64,000 nucleotides of DNA from Sphingomonadaceae bacterium (GCA_009926135.1 RFPL01000005.1:1-64000); one strand, 5' to 3'. Positions 26,850 through 36,296 are shown, numbered from the stretch's first letter. The notes: generated by a model from the letters alone, not told the origin. Program-made: numbers and translations.

Positions 26850-28088
26850 ATGAGAGCAGGCGCAGCGCCCGACCGGATCGCTGCGCTGGACCTGGTGCGC
26901 GGGATCGCCGTGCTTGGCATCCTGACCGTCAATATCGCCGGTTTCGCAGGGGGCTCCTCGGCCGTGCTCAGCCCCGGCCTGCATTCTCCGGCGAGCGCCA
27001 ACGATAACTTGGCCTTCGCGATCAGCCTGGTCTTGTTTGAAGGTAAGATGCGCGGCTTGTTCACCCTGCTGTTCGGGGCTTCGATGCTGCTGTTGATCGA
27101 CCGGCGCGAAGCGGCGGGCGAGGATGGCGGCCTGTGGCAGCTGCGGCGGCTCGGCTGGCTGATGGTGATTGGCTATGGCCACCAATTGCTGCTGTGGAGC
27201 GGCGATATCCTGATGCTTTATGCGATGCTGGCCCCGGTGGCGCTGGCCCTTCGGCATCTGCCGGTGCGGCGAATGGTCGTGGTTGCACTGGCCGGATTCG
27301 TGCTGTGGCATGCCGCCTTCACCATCACGGGCTGGTCCAGTTTTTCCGCAGTCGAAGCGGTCCACACGGGAACTGCCGATGTGATCACCAAAGCGGAGGT
27401 TCTGGCCCAGGCAGACGCTATCGCCGCCGAAGCGCGGAGCGAGGTCGATACGCTGCGCCAGCCCTATTTCACCATGCTGCGTGAGCGGTTCGGGGAAACG
27501 CTGTACCTGCCGCTGCTGGTCGCCCTGCTCTCGTTTGGCGAGACCGTGCCGCTGATGCTGCTCGGCATGGCGCTTTACCGTAGTGGCTTCTTCACTGGCG
27601 GCTGGCCGCGAACGTGGCTCTGGCGACTGGCACTTGGCGGGCTGGCGCTTGGTCTGCCGCTGGCCGTCGCACAGACCTGGTGGGGCTGGAGCCGCGGTTT
27701 TCCGCCCGAAGCCATGTTCCAGTTACTGATCGGCGCGGCTGGGCTGCAGCACCTTGCCCTCACTTTGGCCTGGGCCGCACTACTGGTGCTGGCGGCACCC
27801 CGCCTGCTGCCCACCCGGCTGGGTGAGCGTTTGCGCGCGGCCGGCAGCATGGCGCTCAGCAATTATCTGCTCACCTCCCTGGTCATGGCGTTCTGCTTCT
27901 TCGGCTGGGGCCTGGGCCTGGCGGGACAGGTCGGGGCTGCGGACCAGTTGTGGTTCGTCCTGCTTGGCTGGATTGTCATGCTGGCCTGGAGCAAACCCTG
28001 GCTGAGCCGCTTCCGGCAAGGGCCGATCGAGTGGCTCTGGCGCTCGCTGACCGAGCGACGGCGACTTCCTTTCCACCGCCTCTTGTGA
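26850..28088 (+). CDS. DUF418 family membrane protein
   Basis: A 412-residue protein with many hydrophobic segments. It starts with RIAALDLVRGIAVLGILTVNI, the N-terminal signature of DUF418/YeiB-like proteins, and has the C-terminal DUF418 region with SMALSNYLLTSL and WLSRFRQGPIEWLWR. The molecular role of the family is unknown; it is loosely related to acyltransferase-like membrane proteins. It is translated immediately after the Sel1-SPOR gene, so the two are co-expressed. Confidence 0.85.
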   Translation: MRAGAAPDRIAALDLVRGIAVLGILTVNIAGFAGGSSAVLSPGLHSPASANDNLAFAISLVLFEGKMRGLFTLLFGASMLLLIDRREAAGEDGGLWQLRRLGWLMVIGYGHQLLLWSGDILMLYAMLAPVALALRHLPVRRMVVVALAGFVLWHAAFTITGWSSFSAVEAVHTGTADVITKAEVLAQADAIAAEARSEVDTLRQPYFTMLRERFGETLYLPLLVALLSFGETVPLMLLGMALYRSGFFTGGWPRTWLWRLALGGLALGLPLAVAQTWWGWSRGFPPEAMFQLLIGAAGLQHLALTLAWAALLVLAAPRLLPTRLGERLRAAGSMALSNYLLTSLVMAFCFFGWGLGLAGQVGAADQLWFVLLGWIVMLAWSKPWLSRFRQGPIEWLWRSLTERRRLPFHRLL

Positions 28089-28106
28089 ATGAGAACGATT
28101 CGCATT
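28088..28106 (+). promoter_or_regulatory. Fur-type box upstream of bfd
   Basis: AATGAGAAC-G-ATTCGCATT is a 9-1-9 dyad with seven of nine arm positions symmetric, closely resembling the classical Fur box. It lies 35 bases upstream of the bfd start, directly after the DUF418 stop. Iron repression of bfd is well known in other proteobacteria. Confidence 0.7.
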
Positions 28107-28141
28107 ATTAACGAGTCGAACTCACCCACCGGGAGCGGCCG

Positions 28142-28336
28142 ATGTACATCTGCGTCTGCAATGCCATCCGCGAAAGCGAGCTACGCGAAGCCGCGCGCCG
28201 CTGTCCGGGCGATCCTGACGCGGTATACGAAGCGCTCGGCTGTCGCCCACAGTGCGGCCAATGCCTGGATGATGCGGCGGAACTGCTGATCGAAGAACGC
28301 GCCAAGGCTTGCGTCCCGGGACTGCAGACCGCCTGA
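28142..28336 (+). CDS. bfd: Bacterioferritin-associated ferredoxin
   Basis: A 64-residue [2Fe-2S] protein. Four Cys in C4-x-C6 and CRPQCGQC arrangement (MYICVCN near the N-terminus, CRPQCGQC about 34-41) match the Bfd/NirB-type Fer2_BFD fold. Bfd reduces ferric iron in bacterioferritin so that it can be released. It lies behind a Fur-type box and upstream of bfr. Confidence 0.93.
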   Translation: MYICVCNAIRESELREAARRCPGDPDAVYEALGCRPQCGQCLDDAAELLIEERAKACVPGLQTA

Positions 28337-28348
28337 TGCGAGTGCCTT

Positions 28349-28370
28349 GCAAGCGCAGCCGTGCGCTTGC
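28349..28370 (+). other. Stem-loop between bfd and bfr
   Basis: A perfect 9-bp stem (28349-28357 with 28362-28370) with a GCCG loop starts 12 bases after the bfd stop. No T-run follows. It may attenuate read-through into bfr or stabilise the bfd message. Confidence 0.45.
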
Positions 28371-28484
28371 GCCTGCGCCGGTATAAGCTGCCGGATTTCA
28401 CCGGAACTGCCTTGCCCTTGCCGCCCCATCGGGCGCATACAGAACGCCATCAAAAACCCTCCAACCTCCCGGGGAGAATGCGCC

Positions 28485-28967
28485 GTGAAGGGCGATAAAA
28501 AGGTTATCGAATACCTCAACAAGGTCCTGTTCAACGAACTGACGGCAGTGAACCAGTACTGGTTGCATTACCGCATGCTCGACAACTGGGGGATCAAGAA
28601 GCTCGCTTCGCACGAACGTCACGAATCGATCGACGAGATGCAGCATGCCGACCAGCTGGCTGAGCGCATCCTGTTCCTGGAAGGGCTGCCCAACTTCCAG
28701 AGCATGGGCAAGCTGCGCATTGGCGAGAACGTCGAGGAGATCCTCAAGGCCGACCTGGCGCTTGAGCATGATGCGATCCCGGACCTGCGCGCGGCGATTG
28801 CCCACTGCGAAACTGTCCACGATTTCGTCAGCCGCGACCTGTTCCGCTCGATCCTCGCCAGCGAGGAAGAGCACGTCGATTTCCTCGAAACCCAGTTCGA
28901 GATGATCGCCCGGATGGGATTGCAGAACTACATCCAGCTCCAAAGCGAACCCGCTGGAACTTCGTGA
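28485..28967 (+). CDS. bfr: Bacterioferritin
   Basis: A 160-residue four-helix iron store. All ferroxidase ligands are at the canonical positions: E18, E51, H54, E94, E127 and H130, with Y25 nearby. M52, the axial haem ligand, is present, so the shell should bind haem at dimer interfaces. The GTG at 28485 is the start because it gives this exact numbering and follows GGGGAG. It lies 148 bases downstream of bfd. Confidence 0.96.
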   Translation: MKGDKKVIEYLNKVLFNELTAVNQYWLHYRMLDNWGIKKLASHERHESIDEMQHADQLAERILFLEGLPNFQSMGKLRIGENVEEILKADLALEHDAIPDLRAAIAHCETVHDFVSRDLFRSILASEEEHVDFLETQFEMIARMGLQNYIQLQSEPAGTS

Positions 28968-28991
28968 TCCGAAACTGCCCGCTCCGGAGAG

Positions 28992-30389
28992 CTACTTCTT
29001 GGCGAAGGGGTTCTTCGGAGTGCGCAGCATCAGGCGCACCGGCACGGCATCAAAGCCAAGCTCGCGCCGCAGACCATTGACCAGATAACGCTGATAGCTG
29101 TTGGGCAGTTCGTCCAGCCGGGTGCCAAAGAGCACGAAGCCGGGCGGGCGGGTCTTGGCCTGGGTGATATAGCGCAGCTTGATCCGGCGGCCACCCGGCG
29201 CGGGCGGTGGGTTCTTGGCCAGGGCATCGTCGAACCAGCGATTGAGCGCGGCGGTCGGCACGCGCTTTGACCAGGCGTCGCGCAGGTCGAAGGCCACGCG
29301 GACCATCTCGTCCAGCCCCTTGCCCGTCCGCGCCGAGACGGCCAGCAGTGGCAGGCCCTTGACCTGGCTCAGCCCGTCTTCCAGCGCGCCGCGGATCCCG
29401 TTGAACAGGCCAGAGGCATCCTCGGCAATGTCCCACTTGTTGATCGCGATCATCAGCGCCCGGCCTTCTTCAAGTACCATGCTGGCAATCTTCAGATCCT
29501 GATGCTCCAGCCCGCGTGTGGCGTCGAGCAGCAGCACGACCACCTCGGCAAAGTCGATCGCATGGCGGGCATCGGCCACGGCCATCTTCTCAAGCTTGTC
29601 GACGACCAGCGCCTTCTTGCGCATCCCGGCCGTGTCGATCAGCCGGACGGGCCGGACTTCGCCGCTGTCAGGGTCATGCCAGTCCCAATCGATCGCGATC
29701 GAATCGCGGGTAATCCCGGCTTCCGGCCCGGTCAGGAGGCGGTCTTCCTTGAGAAAGCGATTGATCAGGGTCGATTTGCCGGCATTGGGCCGCCCGACAA
29801 TCGCAAGCTTGAGCACGGCCTTGGGGTCATACTCCTCTTCGCCCTCAACCTCGGCGGCAATCGCGGCTTCGGCATCCATTTCCAGCTGCCGCTCATTCAG
29901 GTGCGGCAGTAGCGCCTCGAACAGATCGGCCATGCCCTGGCCATGCTCGGCCGAGAGCGGCACGGGATCGCCCAGACCCAGCGAGAAGGATTCATATAGG
30001 CCGTGGTCCCCGGCCTTGCCTTCAGCCTTGTTGGCCACCAGCACCACCGGCACGTCGCATTGGCGCAGGTGCCGCCCGATTTCCTCGTCCAGCGGGGTCA
30101 GGCCGGCGCGCGCGTCAATCACGAACAGCGCCACGTCGGCGCCAACCAGCGCGGCCTCGGTCTGCTGGCGCATCCGGCCCGGCAAGGTGGCTTCGTCCTC
30201 GTCCTCCCACCCGGCGGTATCGACGATGGTGAAGTCGAGGCCCAACAGGTGCGCCTCGCCAAACCGGCGATCGCGCGTCACCCCGGGCTGGTCGTCGACC
30301 AGCGCGAGCTTCTTGCCGACCAGCCGGTTCCACAGCGTGGACTTGCCGACATTCGGGCGCCCGATGATAATGACCTGGGGGAGTTTCAC
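28992..30389 (-). CDS. der: Ribosome assembly GTPase Der (EngA)
   Basis: A 465-residue protein with two tandem GTPase domains: GRPNVGKST near the N-terminus and GRPNAGKST near residue 205, each followed by DTAG and NKxD motifs (VANKAE, AINKWD), and a C-terminal KH-like domain. Der matures the 50S subunit and is essential in most bacteria. The start is the GTG at 30389 (MKLPQVIIIGRP); the frame continues 12 codons upstream without conserved sequence. Confidence 0.96.
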   Translation of the reverse strand: MKLPQVIIIGRPNVGKSTLWNRLVGKKLALVDDQPGVTRDRRFGEAHLLGLDFTIVDTAGWEDEDEATLPGRMRQQTEAALVGADVALFVIDARAGLTPLDEEIGRHLRQCDVPVVLVANKAEGKAGDHGLYESFSLGLGDPVPLSAEHGQGMADLFEALLPHLNERQLEMDAEAAIAAEVEGEEEYDPKAVLKLAIVGRPNAGKSTLINRFLKEDRLLTGPEAGITRDSIAIDWDWHDPDSGEVRPVRLIDTAGMRKKALVVDKLEKMAVADARHAIDFAEVVVLLLDATRGLEHQDLKIASMVLEEGRALMIAINKWDIAEDASGLFNGIRGALEDGLSQVKGLPLLAVSARTGKGLDEMVRVAFDLRDAWSKRVPTAALNRWFDDALAKNPPPAPGGRRIKLRYITQAKTRPPGFVLFGTRLDELPNSYQRYLVNGLRRELGFDAVPVRLMLRTPKNPFAKK

Positions 30390-30504
30390 AGGATCAGCCC
30401 TGACTGTTCTGGCGGCAATTTGCAAGCAGCACCCGTAATCCTTGCTACGACTTTAACCCTCCCGGGAAGCCCGGCGTTAACCGTAATCGCGCAGAAGCAG
30501 CGTC

Positions 30505-31140
30505 ATGGTTTCGCTCCGATCACTCCTTCCCGTGGCACTGCTGCTCGCCCTGGCCACCAGTCCGGTGCACGCCCGCGCTATCGATATCGACGATCGCGAT
30601 GCCGGCGGCGCGGCCGTGGATGACCTGCCGCCCTACCTGCAATGCGTGCCTTATGCGCGCACCGTGTCCGGCATCCAGATCTATGGCGATGCCCATACCT
30701 GGTGGGAACAGGCCGCGGGGCGCTATTCCCGCGGCTTCAAGCCCAAGGTGGGCGCGGTGATGGCCTTTCGCCCCAACGGCAATTCGCGCCTCGGACACGT
30801 TGCCGCCGTCAGCAAGGTCATCGATTCGCGCACGGTGCTGATCCGTCATGCCAACTGGAGTCCGATCAATGGCCGCCGCGGCCAGATCGAAGACAATGTC
30901 CGCGCCATCGACGTATCGCCCGACAACGATTGGAGCGCGGTGCGCGTCTGGTACGGCCCCAGCCAGGCCCTCGGTGCTACCCAGTGGCCGCTCGCCGGGT
31001 TTATCTATCCGGTCAAGCCGAAGAAAAGCGAGCTGCAACAGCTCAAGCAAACCCGCACCGAAGCATCCGCCAGGGGCGAGCTTACCACCCGCGATGGTGA
31101 TCCGATCGCGGCAATCATCAAGCGTGAACTTGGGATCTAG
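30505..31140 (+). CDS. Secreted CHAP domain protein
   Basis: A 211-residue protein with a signal peptide (1-24, ending VHARA). A CHAP domain follows: the nucleophile Cys is in YLQCVPYARTVSG, the GDAHTWWEQA segment is typical, and the catalytic His is in LGHVAAVSKV. Such domains cleave peptidoglycan peptides, so it may be a cell-wall remodelling amidase or endopeptidase. Its stop overlaps that of the convergent DUF3297 gene by 4 bases. Confidence 0.86.
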   Translation: MVSLRSLLPVALLLALATSPVHARAIDIDDRDAGGAAVDDLPPYLQCVPYARTVSGIQIYGDAHTWWEQAAGRYSRGFKPKVGAVMAFRPNGNSRLGHVAAVSKVIDSRTVLIRHANWSPINGRRGQIEDNVRAIDVSPDNDWSAVRVWYGPSQALGATQWPLAGFIYPVKPKKSELQQLKQTRTEASARGELTTRDGDPIAAIIKRELGI

Positions 31141-31451
31141 GCCTTGGCGACGGGCGGATTATCGCCCAAGTCTTCAAACCAGGCTTCGACCGGGCCGTTA
31201 AGCTTGAGCGTCAGCGGCTGGCCATTGCGGTCCATCGTCTTGCCGGCCTGCACCCGCACCCAGCCTTCGGAGATCGAATATTCCTCGATATTGGTGCGCA
31301 CGACGCCCTTGAAGCGGATGCCCACGCCGCGCATCAGCACGTCCTGGTTGAAGTGCGGGTTGCGCGGGCTGATCGCAAGGCGATCGGGTGGCACATCAGC
31401 ACCAGTAGCGACTGGGGTGACTTCTGGCGTTGCTGGGGTTTCTTCGCTCAT
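31137..31451 (-). CDS. DUF3297 family protein
   Basis: A 104-residue protein. After a Thr/Pro/Val-rich leader of about 20 residues comes PPDRLAISPRNPHFNQDVL and RGVGIRFKGVVRTNIEEYSISEGWVRV, the conserved core of the DUF3297 family (PGA2 glucan-related by name only). The function is unknown. It has no signal peptide or membrane segment. It faces tRNA-Val and ends on the CHAP gene. Confidence 0.8.
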   Translation of the reverse strand: MSEETPATPEVTPVATGADVPPDRLAISPRNPHFNQDVLMRGVGIRFKGVVRTNIEEYSISEGWVRVQAGKTMDRNGQPLTLKLNGPVEAWFEDLGDNPPVAKA

Positions 31452-31527
31452 GGATGCGCCTCTATCCGGCTTTACCCGCTTGTCAATTCGCGCTCGCCCT
31501 TCTAAGTGCGCTGCTCCGCACGAAGGC

Positions 31528-31602
31528 GGGCGCGTAGCTCAGCGGTAGAGCACACCCTTCACACGGGTGGGGTCACAGGTTCAATCCCTGTCGCGCCCAC
31601 CA
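31528..31602 (+). tRNA. tRNA-Val (anticodon CAC)
   Basis: The acceptor stem GGGCGCG/CGCGCCC, the D-arm AGCTCAGCGGTAGAGC, the anticodon arm CACCC-TTCACAC-GGGTG (anticodon CAC) and the T-arm CAGGTTCAATCCCTG are all present, with encoded CCA. It reads GUG codons. Confidence 0.97.
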
Positions 31603-31623
31603 TCTAAAACACTGGTTTTAGAT
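31602..31623 (+). terminator. Stem-loop directly after tRNA-Val
   Basis: A perfect 9-bp AT-rich stem (31602-31610 with 31615-31623), loop ACTG, begins at the final base of the tRNA. It carries TTTT within the stem but no T-run after it, so it is a likely but atypical tRNA terminator or processing signal. Confidence 0.5.
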
Positions 31624-31700
31624 GCACTTCCCGCGAGATCAGGCTTGGGAGCAAGTTCTTCCATGCAACAATTCCCATGCAGCAAAGCCCGTGTACGGGT

Positions 31701-34364
31701 TTAATCCATGCCTTTGCCATGTTGTGCAGGGGCAGCGAATCTAATGCCGCTGGCCTGCTGTGGTCGGCGATGGATCAGTTCAACGACGGACAGGAGCGCG
31801 AGGATCCCGCCAAGGCCGCTGGGGAGTGCGATGTAGAGCGGACGCCAGCGCGGTGCGAATTTCTCCTTATAGTGCCGCATTCCCCGAAAATTGTAGCCAA
31901 CGCTGCCGGCTGAAAACAACAGGCCGGCGAGCTTGGCCCAGGTCGGGGCGAGCCTGCCCCCGCGGATGCCAGACATCGGTGCAAGGCCAAGGCAGAAGCG
32001 CGAACACCCCAGTGCGCCGGCGCGCTCGATCAGCCCCGTCAGCAAGAAATCCATGGTTCCCGGTGGGGCATCCGGACCAGTGCGCATCAGATCAATCGAC
32101 AGCTCCTCGCCATCGCCGGACACCCAGATGTTGGCGAAGGCCAAAGGCTCTTCCGGGGCAATTGCGCGGCAGACCACGGCGAGGTCGAAGTTGCGGAGAT
32201 AATCGAGAGCGGCGGTGCCAAGGCTGAAGCCCTTCTCAGTCTGACCTTTGGCTTCCAGCCAGTGGTCGGACAACTGTTTCACGCGCTCGTACCAAAGTCC
32301 CACCTCGGCGGAGGGGACGATACGCAATACCAGCCCGTCGCGCGAAGCCCTGATGCGGCTGTTGCGAAGGGATTTCATGGCCGGACCGCTCAACACGAAA
32401 CGCTTCGGTTCAACCACGGCTTCCTCGCCATATTTGATTGGCTGGAGGCCCAGTTCGACCATGAGTGGCAACAGGGCTTCGCTCGCCTGGTAGACGCAGA
32501 GCCTGCAGAAGGCGCGATCACACTGCCGGTAGAGCTCCCACAACAGTTCTGGCCACCTGGCTGGATTGCCGACTGGATCACCCATCACCACCCAGGTCCG
32601 GTGGCACGGCCGGAACATCACGAAGGCGTCGCCAGCAGGATGGATCAGGAACAGCTTGTCACCGGTCAGAGCCAGCGCGGCATCGCTCCGGCCATGCCAG
32701 CGGGTTGCAGCCTGGTAGACTGCGGATGCCAGATGACTTGGCGCTACCGGCGCAGCGGGGCGCGAAATGATCTGCCCAAGCGAGACGGCGCAAAGGATCA
32801 CGCCGCTTGCAAAACTGGCCCTGAGAAATCGCGAGGCATCGCCGTGAAGCGCGAACTCCCACCACATATCTCCCCGGATATGCGTGCCATTGTAGGCAGC
32901 AAGCCCACTTGCGGTGCTGACAATCGTAGCGAGGACGGCCGCCACTAGCCAAGGCCGGTTGATCGCGGCGAAAACGTTGGCAGTCCGCCGGTAGAAGGCG
33001 GGCCGCGTCAGCTGAATGAATGCGGCCATTGCCAGCATGACCCCGGCTTCCTCCACGTCTAGACCTTTGGCGAGGGAGAACGCCGCCCCCAGCAGGAAAA
33101 GCAGCCGGCCCAGCGTAGCGCCACTAGTCAAGCGGGCCATCAAGGCCGGGGCCAGCAGGAGCAAGGCCGTGCCGATCAAGCTTGCAAGGAGATGTGAAGC
33201 CTCGACAAAAAACAGCGGCAGGACCTGCGCAATGGCGTGCAAGCGCTGCGGTATCGCAGGCAGTGCGCCCGACATCAGCAACAGCGCCCCGCCGAAGAAG
33301 CTCATTGCGCCGGCCGCTGCGGGTGCCATCGCAAGCCCGAGCGTGCGGATCGTCGCCAGAACCGGCGCAGCACTGACCCGCAGTCGCGGGAGTTCGATTA
33401 CCGCATTGAGTGACACCGCCGCTGCGAGCGGGAGCAGATAGTAAATGACCCGGTAGGCCAGCAGGGCCGCAAGCAGCGTCGGCCCATGAACAGGGAGCCC
33501 GGCCAGCAGGACACCTTCGAACACCCCGATACCGCCCGGCACATGGGTCACCAGCGTGGCAACAAGTGCCAGCGCATATACGAGGATCAGGGTGGGATCG
33601 GCCCAGTCAATGCCCGGGATCAAGGCGGAAAGTGCCGCAGCTGCGCAGCAGAGGTCCACAGCCGCAATGGCAATCATGATCGGAACGACCGACGTATCGC
33701 GCAGCGAGATCATTCGCCGCAACCAGTTCGGCTCGGCAGCTGGCTGGAACATGACCAGCAGGGCCAGTCCCGCGACAGTAACCAGGATCGCGGCGCCGGC
33801 AAGCCGCGCCGCCAGGGTGCCCAAGGGGAGTCCGGCGATCAACAACGGCTGATGCAAAAGGAGCATGGCCGCCCCCGCAATCATCAGGATCCCCGCCCAG
33901 AACGCACAACCTGTAACAACGATCAGCCTTGCCACATCGCTCGCCGGGACACCGTTCCGGGTGTAGATATGCAGGCGCGCGGAGCCGCCCGTTACCGGGG
34001 CAAGGCCGAGATTGTGGCTCAGGGCATAGCTGGTAAAGGCACCGCGCGCAGCAGTTCGCCATCTGACCCGGTGCCCCAGCGCGCGAAGGCCGAGAACTTC
34101 CTGCACGCTCAGCAAGCCGTGGCTGATCGCCGTCAGCAGCAATGCGGCAAGGATCTTGCCAAGGGGCATGTGCTTCAGAATCGCGAAGACCTCTCCGCCC
34201 TTGAGCGACGCGAGCAGCTTGGGAACGGCAAACGAAGCGGTCAGCACCAGTGCCAGCAAGGGCAATACGACCATTGCAGGTCGCTGCCAGCGGCGTAGAC
34301 TGGCGATGCGCATGGCCATGCCTCGCGCGATCTTCACACCCGCCTCCAGGTCTGGCTTCGGCAT
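31701..34364 (-). CDS. mprF: Lysyl-phosphatidylglycerol synthase/flippase, MprF family
   Basis: An 887-residue protein. The N-terminal 500 residues are about fourteen hydrophobic segments (flippase part; HNLGLAPVTGGSARL, VTHVPGGIGVFEG), and the C-terminus is the DUF2156 aminoacyl-transferase domain with VGDPVGN, and LAPMSGI near the end. MprF uses aminoacyl-tRNA to add a positive residue to phosphatidylglycerol, which protects against cationic peptides and acid. Lysine versus alanine cannot be told here. The ATG at 34364 overlaps the DUF2147 gene by 31 bases; an ATG at 34319 would remove the overlap. Confidence 0.92.
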   Translation of the reverse strand: MPKPDLEAGVKIARGMAMRIASLRRWQRPAMVVLPLLALVLTASFAVPKLLASLKGGEVFAILKHMPLGKILAALLLTAISHGLLSVQEVLGLRALGHRVRWRTAARGAFTSYALSHNLGLAPVTGGSARLHIYTRNGVPASDVARLIVVTGCAFWAGILMIAGAAMLLLHQPLLIAGLPLGTLAARLAGAAILVTVAGLALLVMFQPAAEPNWLRRMISLRDTSVVPIMIAIAAVDLCCAAAALSALIPGIDWADPTLILVYALALVATLVTHVPGGIGVFEGVLLAGLPVHGPTLLAALLAYRVIYYLLPLAAAVSLNAVIELPRLRVSAAPVLATIRTLGLAMAPAAAGAMSFFGGALLLMSGALPAIPQRLHAIAQVLPLFFVEASHLLASLIGTALLLLAPALMARLTSGATLGRLLFLLGAAFSLAKGLDVEEAGVMLAMAAFIQLTRPAFYRRTANVFAAINRPWLVAAVLATIVSTASGLAAYNGTHIRGDMWWEFALHGDASRFLRASFASGVILCAVSLGQIISRPAAPVAPSHLASAVYQAATRWHGRSDAALALTGDKLFLIHPAGDAFVMFRPCHRTWVVMGDPVGNPARWPELLWELYRQCDRAFCRLCVYQASEALLPLMVELGLQPIKYGEEAVVEPKRFVLSGPAMKSLRNSRIRASRDGLVLRIVPSAEVGLWYERVKQLSDHWLEAKGQTEKGFSLGTAALDYLRNFDLAVVCRAIAPEEPLAFANIWVSGDGEELSIDLMRTGPDAPPGTMDFLLTGLIERAGALGCSRFCLGLAPMSGIRGGRLAPTWAKLAGLLFSAGSVGYNFRGMRHYKEKFAPRWRPLYIALPSGLGGILALLSVVELIHRRPQQASGIRFAAPAQHGKGMD

Positions 34365-34786
34365 AGCAGGCCTCGCCAGACGCAGCCGGTTATCTTGGCG
34401 TGAATCGGGTCCGTCAGCTCGATATGGGCAGCGAAGCTGCGGCCAAGATCCGGGACCAGCACCGTTCCCCGCCAGATTCGGCTGTGCGGAGCCAGACTGC
34501 CGCGCATCAGTGTCATGCCTTCTAGGTTCTGATATCCGGCGTCCCGAGCATCCGTCGTCGCCTCGGTATTGGCAGCGATCACTGTCCCGCAGACCTGGTC
34601 ACCACACCCATTGATCCGGATCGTGACGCTACCGGCCGGGTTGCGCCACAGGCCGAACAGCGGCGGATCGCTGCCGCCCCCGCCGGACGGCGGCGCACCG
34701 ACCGCCGGGACTGGCACGGCCAGAACAAGCAGCAGTGCCGCAATGAAGGGAACTGCAATCCCGCTTCTGCTTTTTGGTCGGATCAT
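34334..34786 (-). CDS. DUF2147 family secreted protein
   Basis: A 150-residue protein with a signal peptide (1-30, ending PAVGA). The mature part matches DUF2147: FGLWRNPAGSVTIRI, CGDQVCGTVI, and a late GCVWRGLLCRSQTW. Four Cys suggest disulfides in the periplasm. The family is a small beta-barrel of unknown function. It lies 4 bases after the VirJ-like gene and overlaps mprF, so all three are one transcript. Confidence 0.8.
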   Translation of the reverse strand: MIRPKSRSGIAVPFIAALLLVLAVPVPAVGAPPSGGGGSDPPLFGLWRNPAGSVTIRINGCGDQVCGTVIAANTEATTDARDAGYQNLEGMTLMRGSLAPHSRIWRGTVLVPDLGRSFAAHIELTDPIHAKITGCVWRGLLCRSQTWRRV

Positions 34787-34790
34787 GCTG

Positions 34791-35522
34791 TCACCGGAAA
34801 TCTGGGGGAGGATTCATGACGCCATCGACGACCGCGCCGATCGCTTCATCGCTCCGCGCCAGCATCATGTGCCCGTCATGGATCGCGACGCGCCGGGTCC
34901 CTGCCATCACTGGTTCCCGGCACAGACTGTCAGCTTCGCGCGTTCCGTAGATGCAGGTCACGGCGAGCCCGTGCAGTAGCGGGAGGGTCCGTTCCGGGTC
35001 CGCCGCCACCGGCCCCCGGTAGAACACGCCGATCGGATTTGCCGCGAAGTAGATCGCGTTCGCGGGGACGATCAGGACAACAGAAGTAACCCGCTTGCGC
35101 AGCTCGGGCGGAAGCTGGCCGAGCCCCGCTCCAAGCACATCCGCACCAAACGAATCGCCGACAACCGCAACGCGGCGGATTCCGTGCCGAGCCAGGGCGA
35201 GGCGGACCGACTGCACAACCTGGCTGTCGACAAATGTGCGGTCCCGTGGCGTCCGGAACAAGGCGGGAGAGGTCACCGCCAGGACCGGGATGCCCCGCGC
35301 GGTCAAAGCCGGCAAAAGCTTGCTGCCGAGGCCCACCCGCGTGCCCATGTCGCCAGACCAGTAAACAATTGCGAGGTCTGACTTCTGGCCACCCGTCATT
35401 CGGGCAGGCTCGCGCCAGAACATGGCGATCCGGTCGAAGTATCCGCCCACCGCCATCGCCACGGCTAGCAGTCCGAGGAGGCAAGCGATCACCAGGCAGG
35501 ATTTTCGGGCAAGCCGAGTCAT
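34791..35522 (-). CDS. AcvB/VirJ-like alpha/beta hydrolase
   Basis: A 243-residue protein with an N-terminal membrane segment (about 8-28). The core contains IVYWSGDMGTR and VVGDSFGADVLG, close to the VirJ motifs (xSGDGGW and GYSFGAD), with the Ser as nucleophile and a late HDGHMML holding the His. Agrobacterium AcvB, which has this domain, hydrolyses lysyl-phosphatidylglycerol; rhizobial acvB forms an operon with the synthase lpiA. The same pairing here, with mprF two genes downstream, supports that role. I use the ATG at 35522, with AGGGTGG upstream; a GTG start at 35567 is possible. Confidence 0.8.
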   Translation of the reverse strand: MTRLARKSCLVIACLLGLLAVAMAVGGYFDRIAMFWREPARMTGGQKSDLAIVYWSGDMGTRVGLGSKLLPALTARGIPVLAVTSPALFRTPRDRTFVDSQVVQSVRLALARHGIRRVAVVGDSFGADVLGAGLGQLPPELRKRVTSVVLIVPANAIYFAANPIGVFYRGPVAADPERTLPLLHGLAVTCIYGTREADSLCREPVMAGTRRVAIHDGHMMLARSDEAIGAVVDGVMNPPPDFR

Positions 35523-35604
35523 GGCCACCCTATGCCGCCAGCCCCCTATCACCAAGGTGGGGATCACATTAACAGAGTGTCATCTAGCACCGGGAAGATC
35601 GCAG

Positions 35605-36294
35605 ATGGCAGGACGGATATTGCTGATCGAAGACGACGATCGCTTGGCGGACTACATCGCCAATGGACTGTCAGAGCAATCGTACACAGTCGACCGCGCA
35701 GCCAATGGGCGCGACGGCCTGTTCCTGGCCACGGACAGCGATTTCGACCTGGTGATTCTCGACCGGATGCTGCCCGGGTTGGATGGAATGGCGGTGCTGA
35801 AGGCCATCCGGGCTGCAGGACTTGCAACGCCGGTACTGATCCTGTCCGCCCTGGGCGATACCGATAGCCGCGTCGATGGCCTGGTCGCCGGTGCGGATGA
35901 CTATCTGGCCAAGCCATTCTCCTTTGCCGAACTGCTGGCGCGGACCCAAGCCCTACTGCGGCGTCGCAGCCCGGCTGGCAGCGTCGAGAGCTCCGTATTG
36001 CGCTGCGGCGACCTTGAGCTCGATCGACTCACGCGACAGGTCCGCAGGGGCAAACGAAAGATTGTACTGCAGCCCCGTGAATTCCGGCTGCTCGAGTACT
36101 TCATGCTGCGGACTGGCGAGGTTGTGACCCGCACCATGCTGCTGGAGGCAGTCTGGGACTATCACTTCGATCCGGGCACCAATGTGATTGATGTCCACGT
36201 CAGTCGACTGCGCCGCAAGATCGAGTCTGAACCCGATGAGCTGCCGCTGCTTCACACGGTGCGCGGGGCTGGCTACCGATTGGCGGCCGACTGA
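35605..36294 (+). CDS. OmpR/PhoB-type response regulator
   Basis: A 229-residue regulator. The receiver domain has the acidic pocket EDDD, the phospho-acceptor Asp in LVILDRMLPG, and K in LAKPFSFAEL. The C-terminal winged helix (about 130-225) ends with VIDVHVSRLRRKIE. It is followed after 2 bases by a histidine kinase gene. It is divergent from the VirJ-like-mprF operon with an 82-base shared gap, so it probably controls it. The ATG at 35605 (MAGRILLIEDD) is the standard family start. Confidence 0.93.
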   Translation: MAGRILLIEDDDRLADYIANGLSEQSYTVDRAANGRDGLFLATDSDFDLVILDRMLPGLDGMAVLKAIRAAGLATPVLILSALGDTDSRVDGLVAGADDYLAKPFSFAELLARTQALLRRRSPAGSVESSVLRCGDLELDRLTRQVRRGKRKIVLQPREFRLLEYFMLRTGEVVTRTMLLEAVWDYHFDPGTNVIDVHVSRLRRKIESEPDELPLLHTVRGAGYRLAAD

Positions 36295-36296
36295 CA

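Noticed and set aside
31640..31685. CCATGCA repeated twice after tRNA-Val
   Set aside because: Two short copies in non-coding sequence are within chance and have no associated structure.
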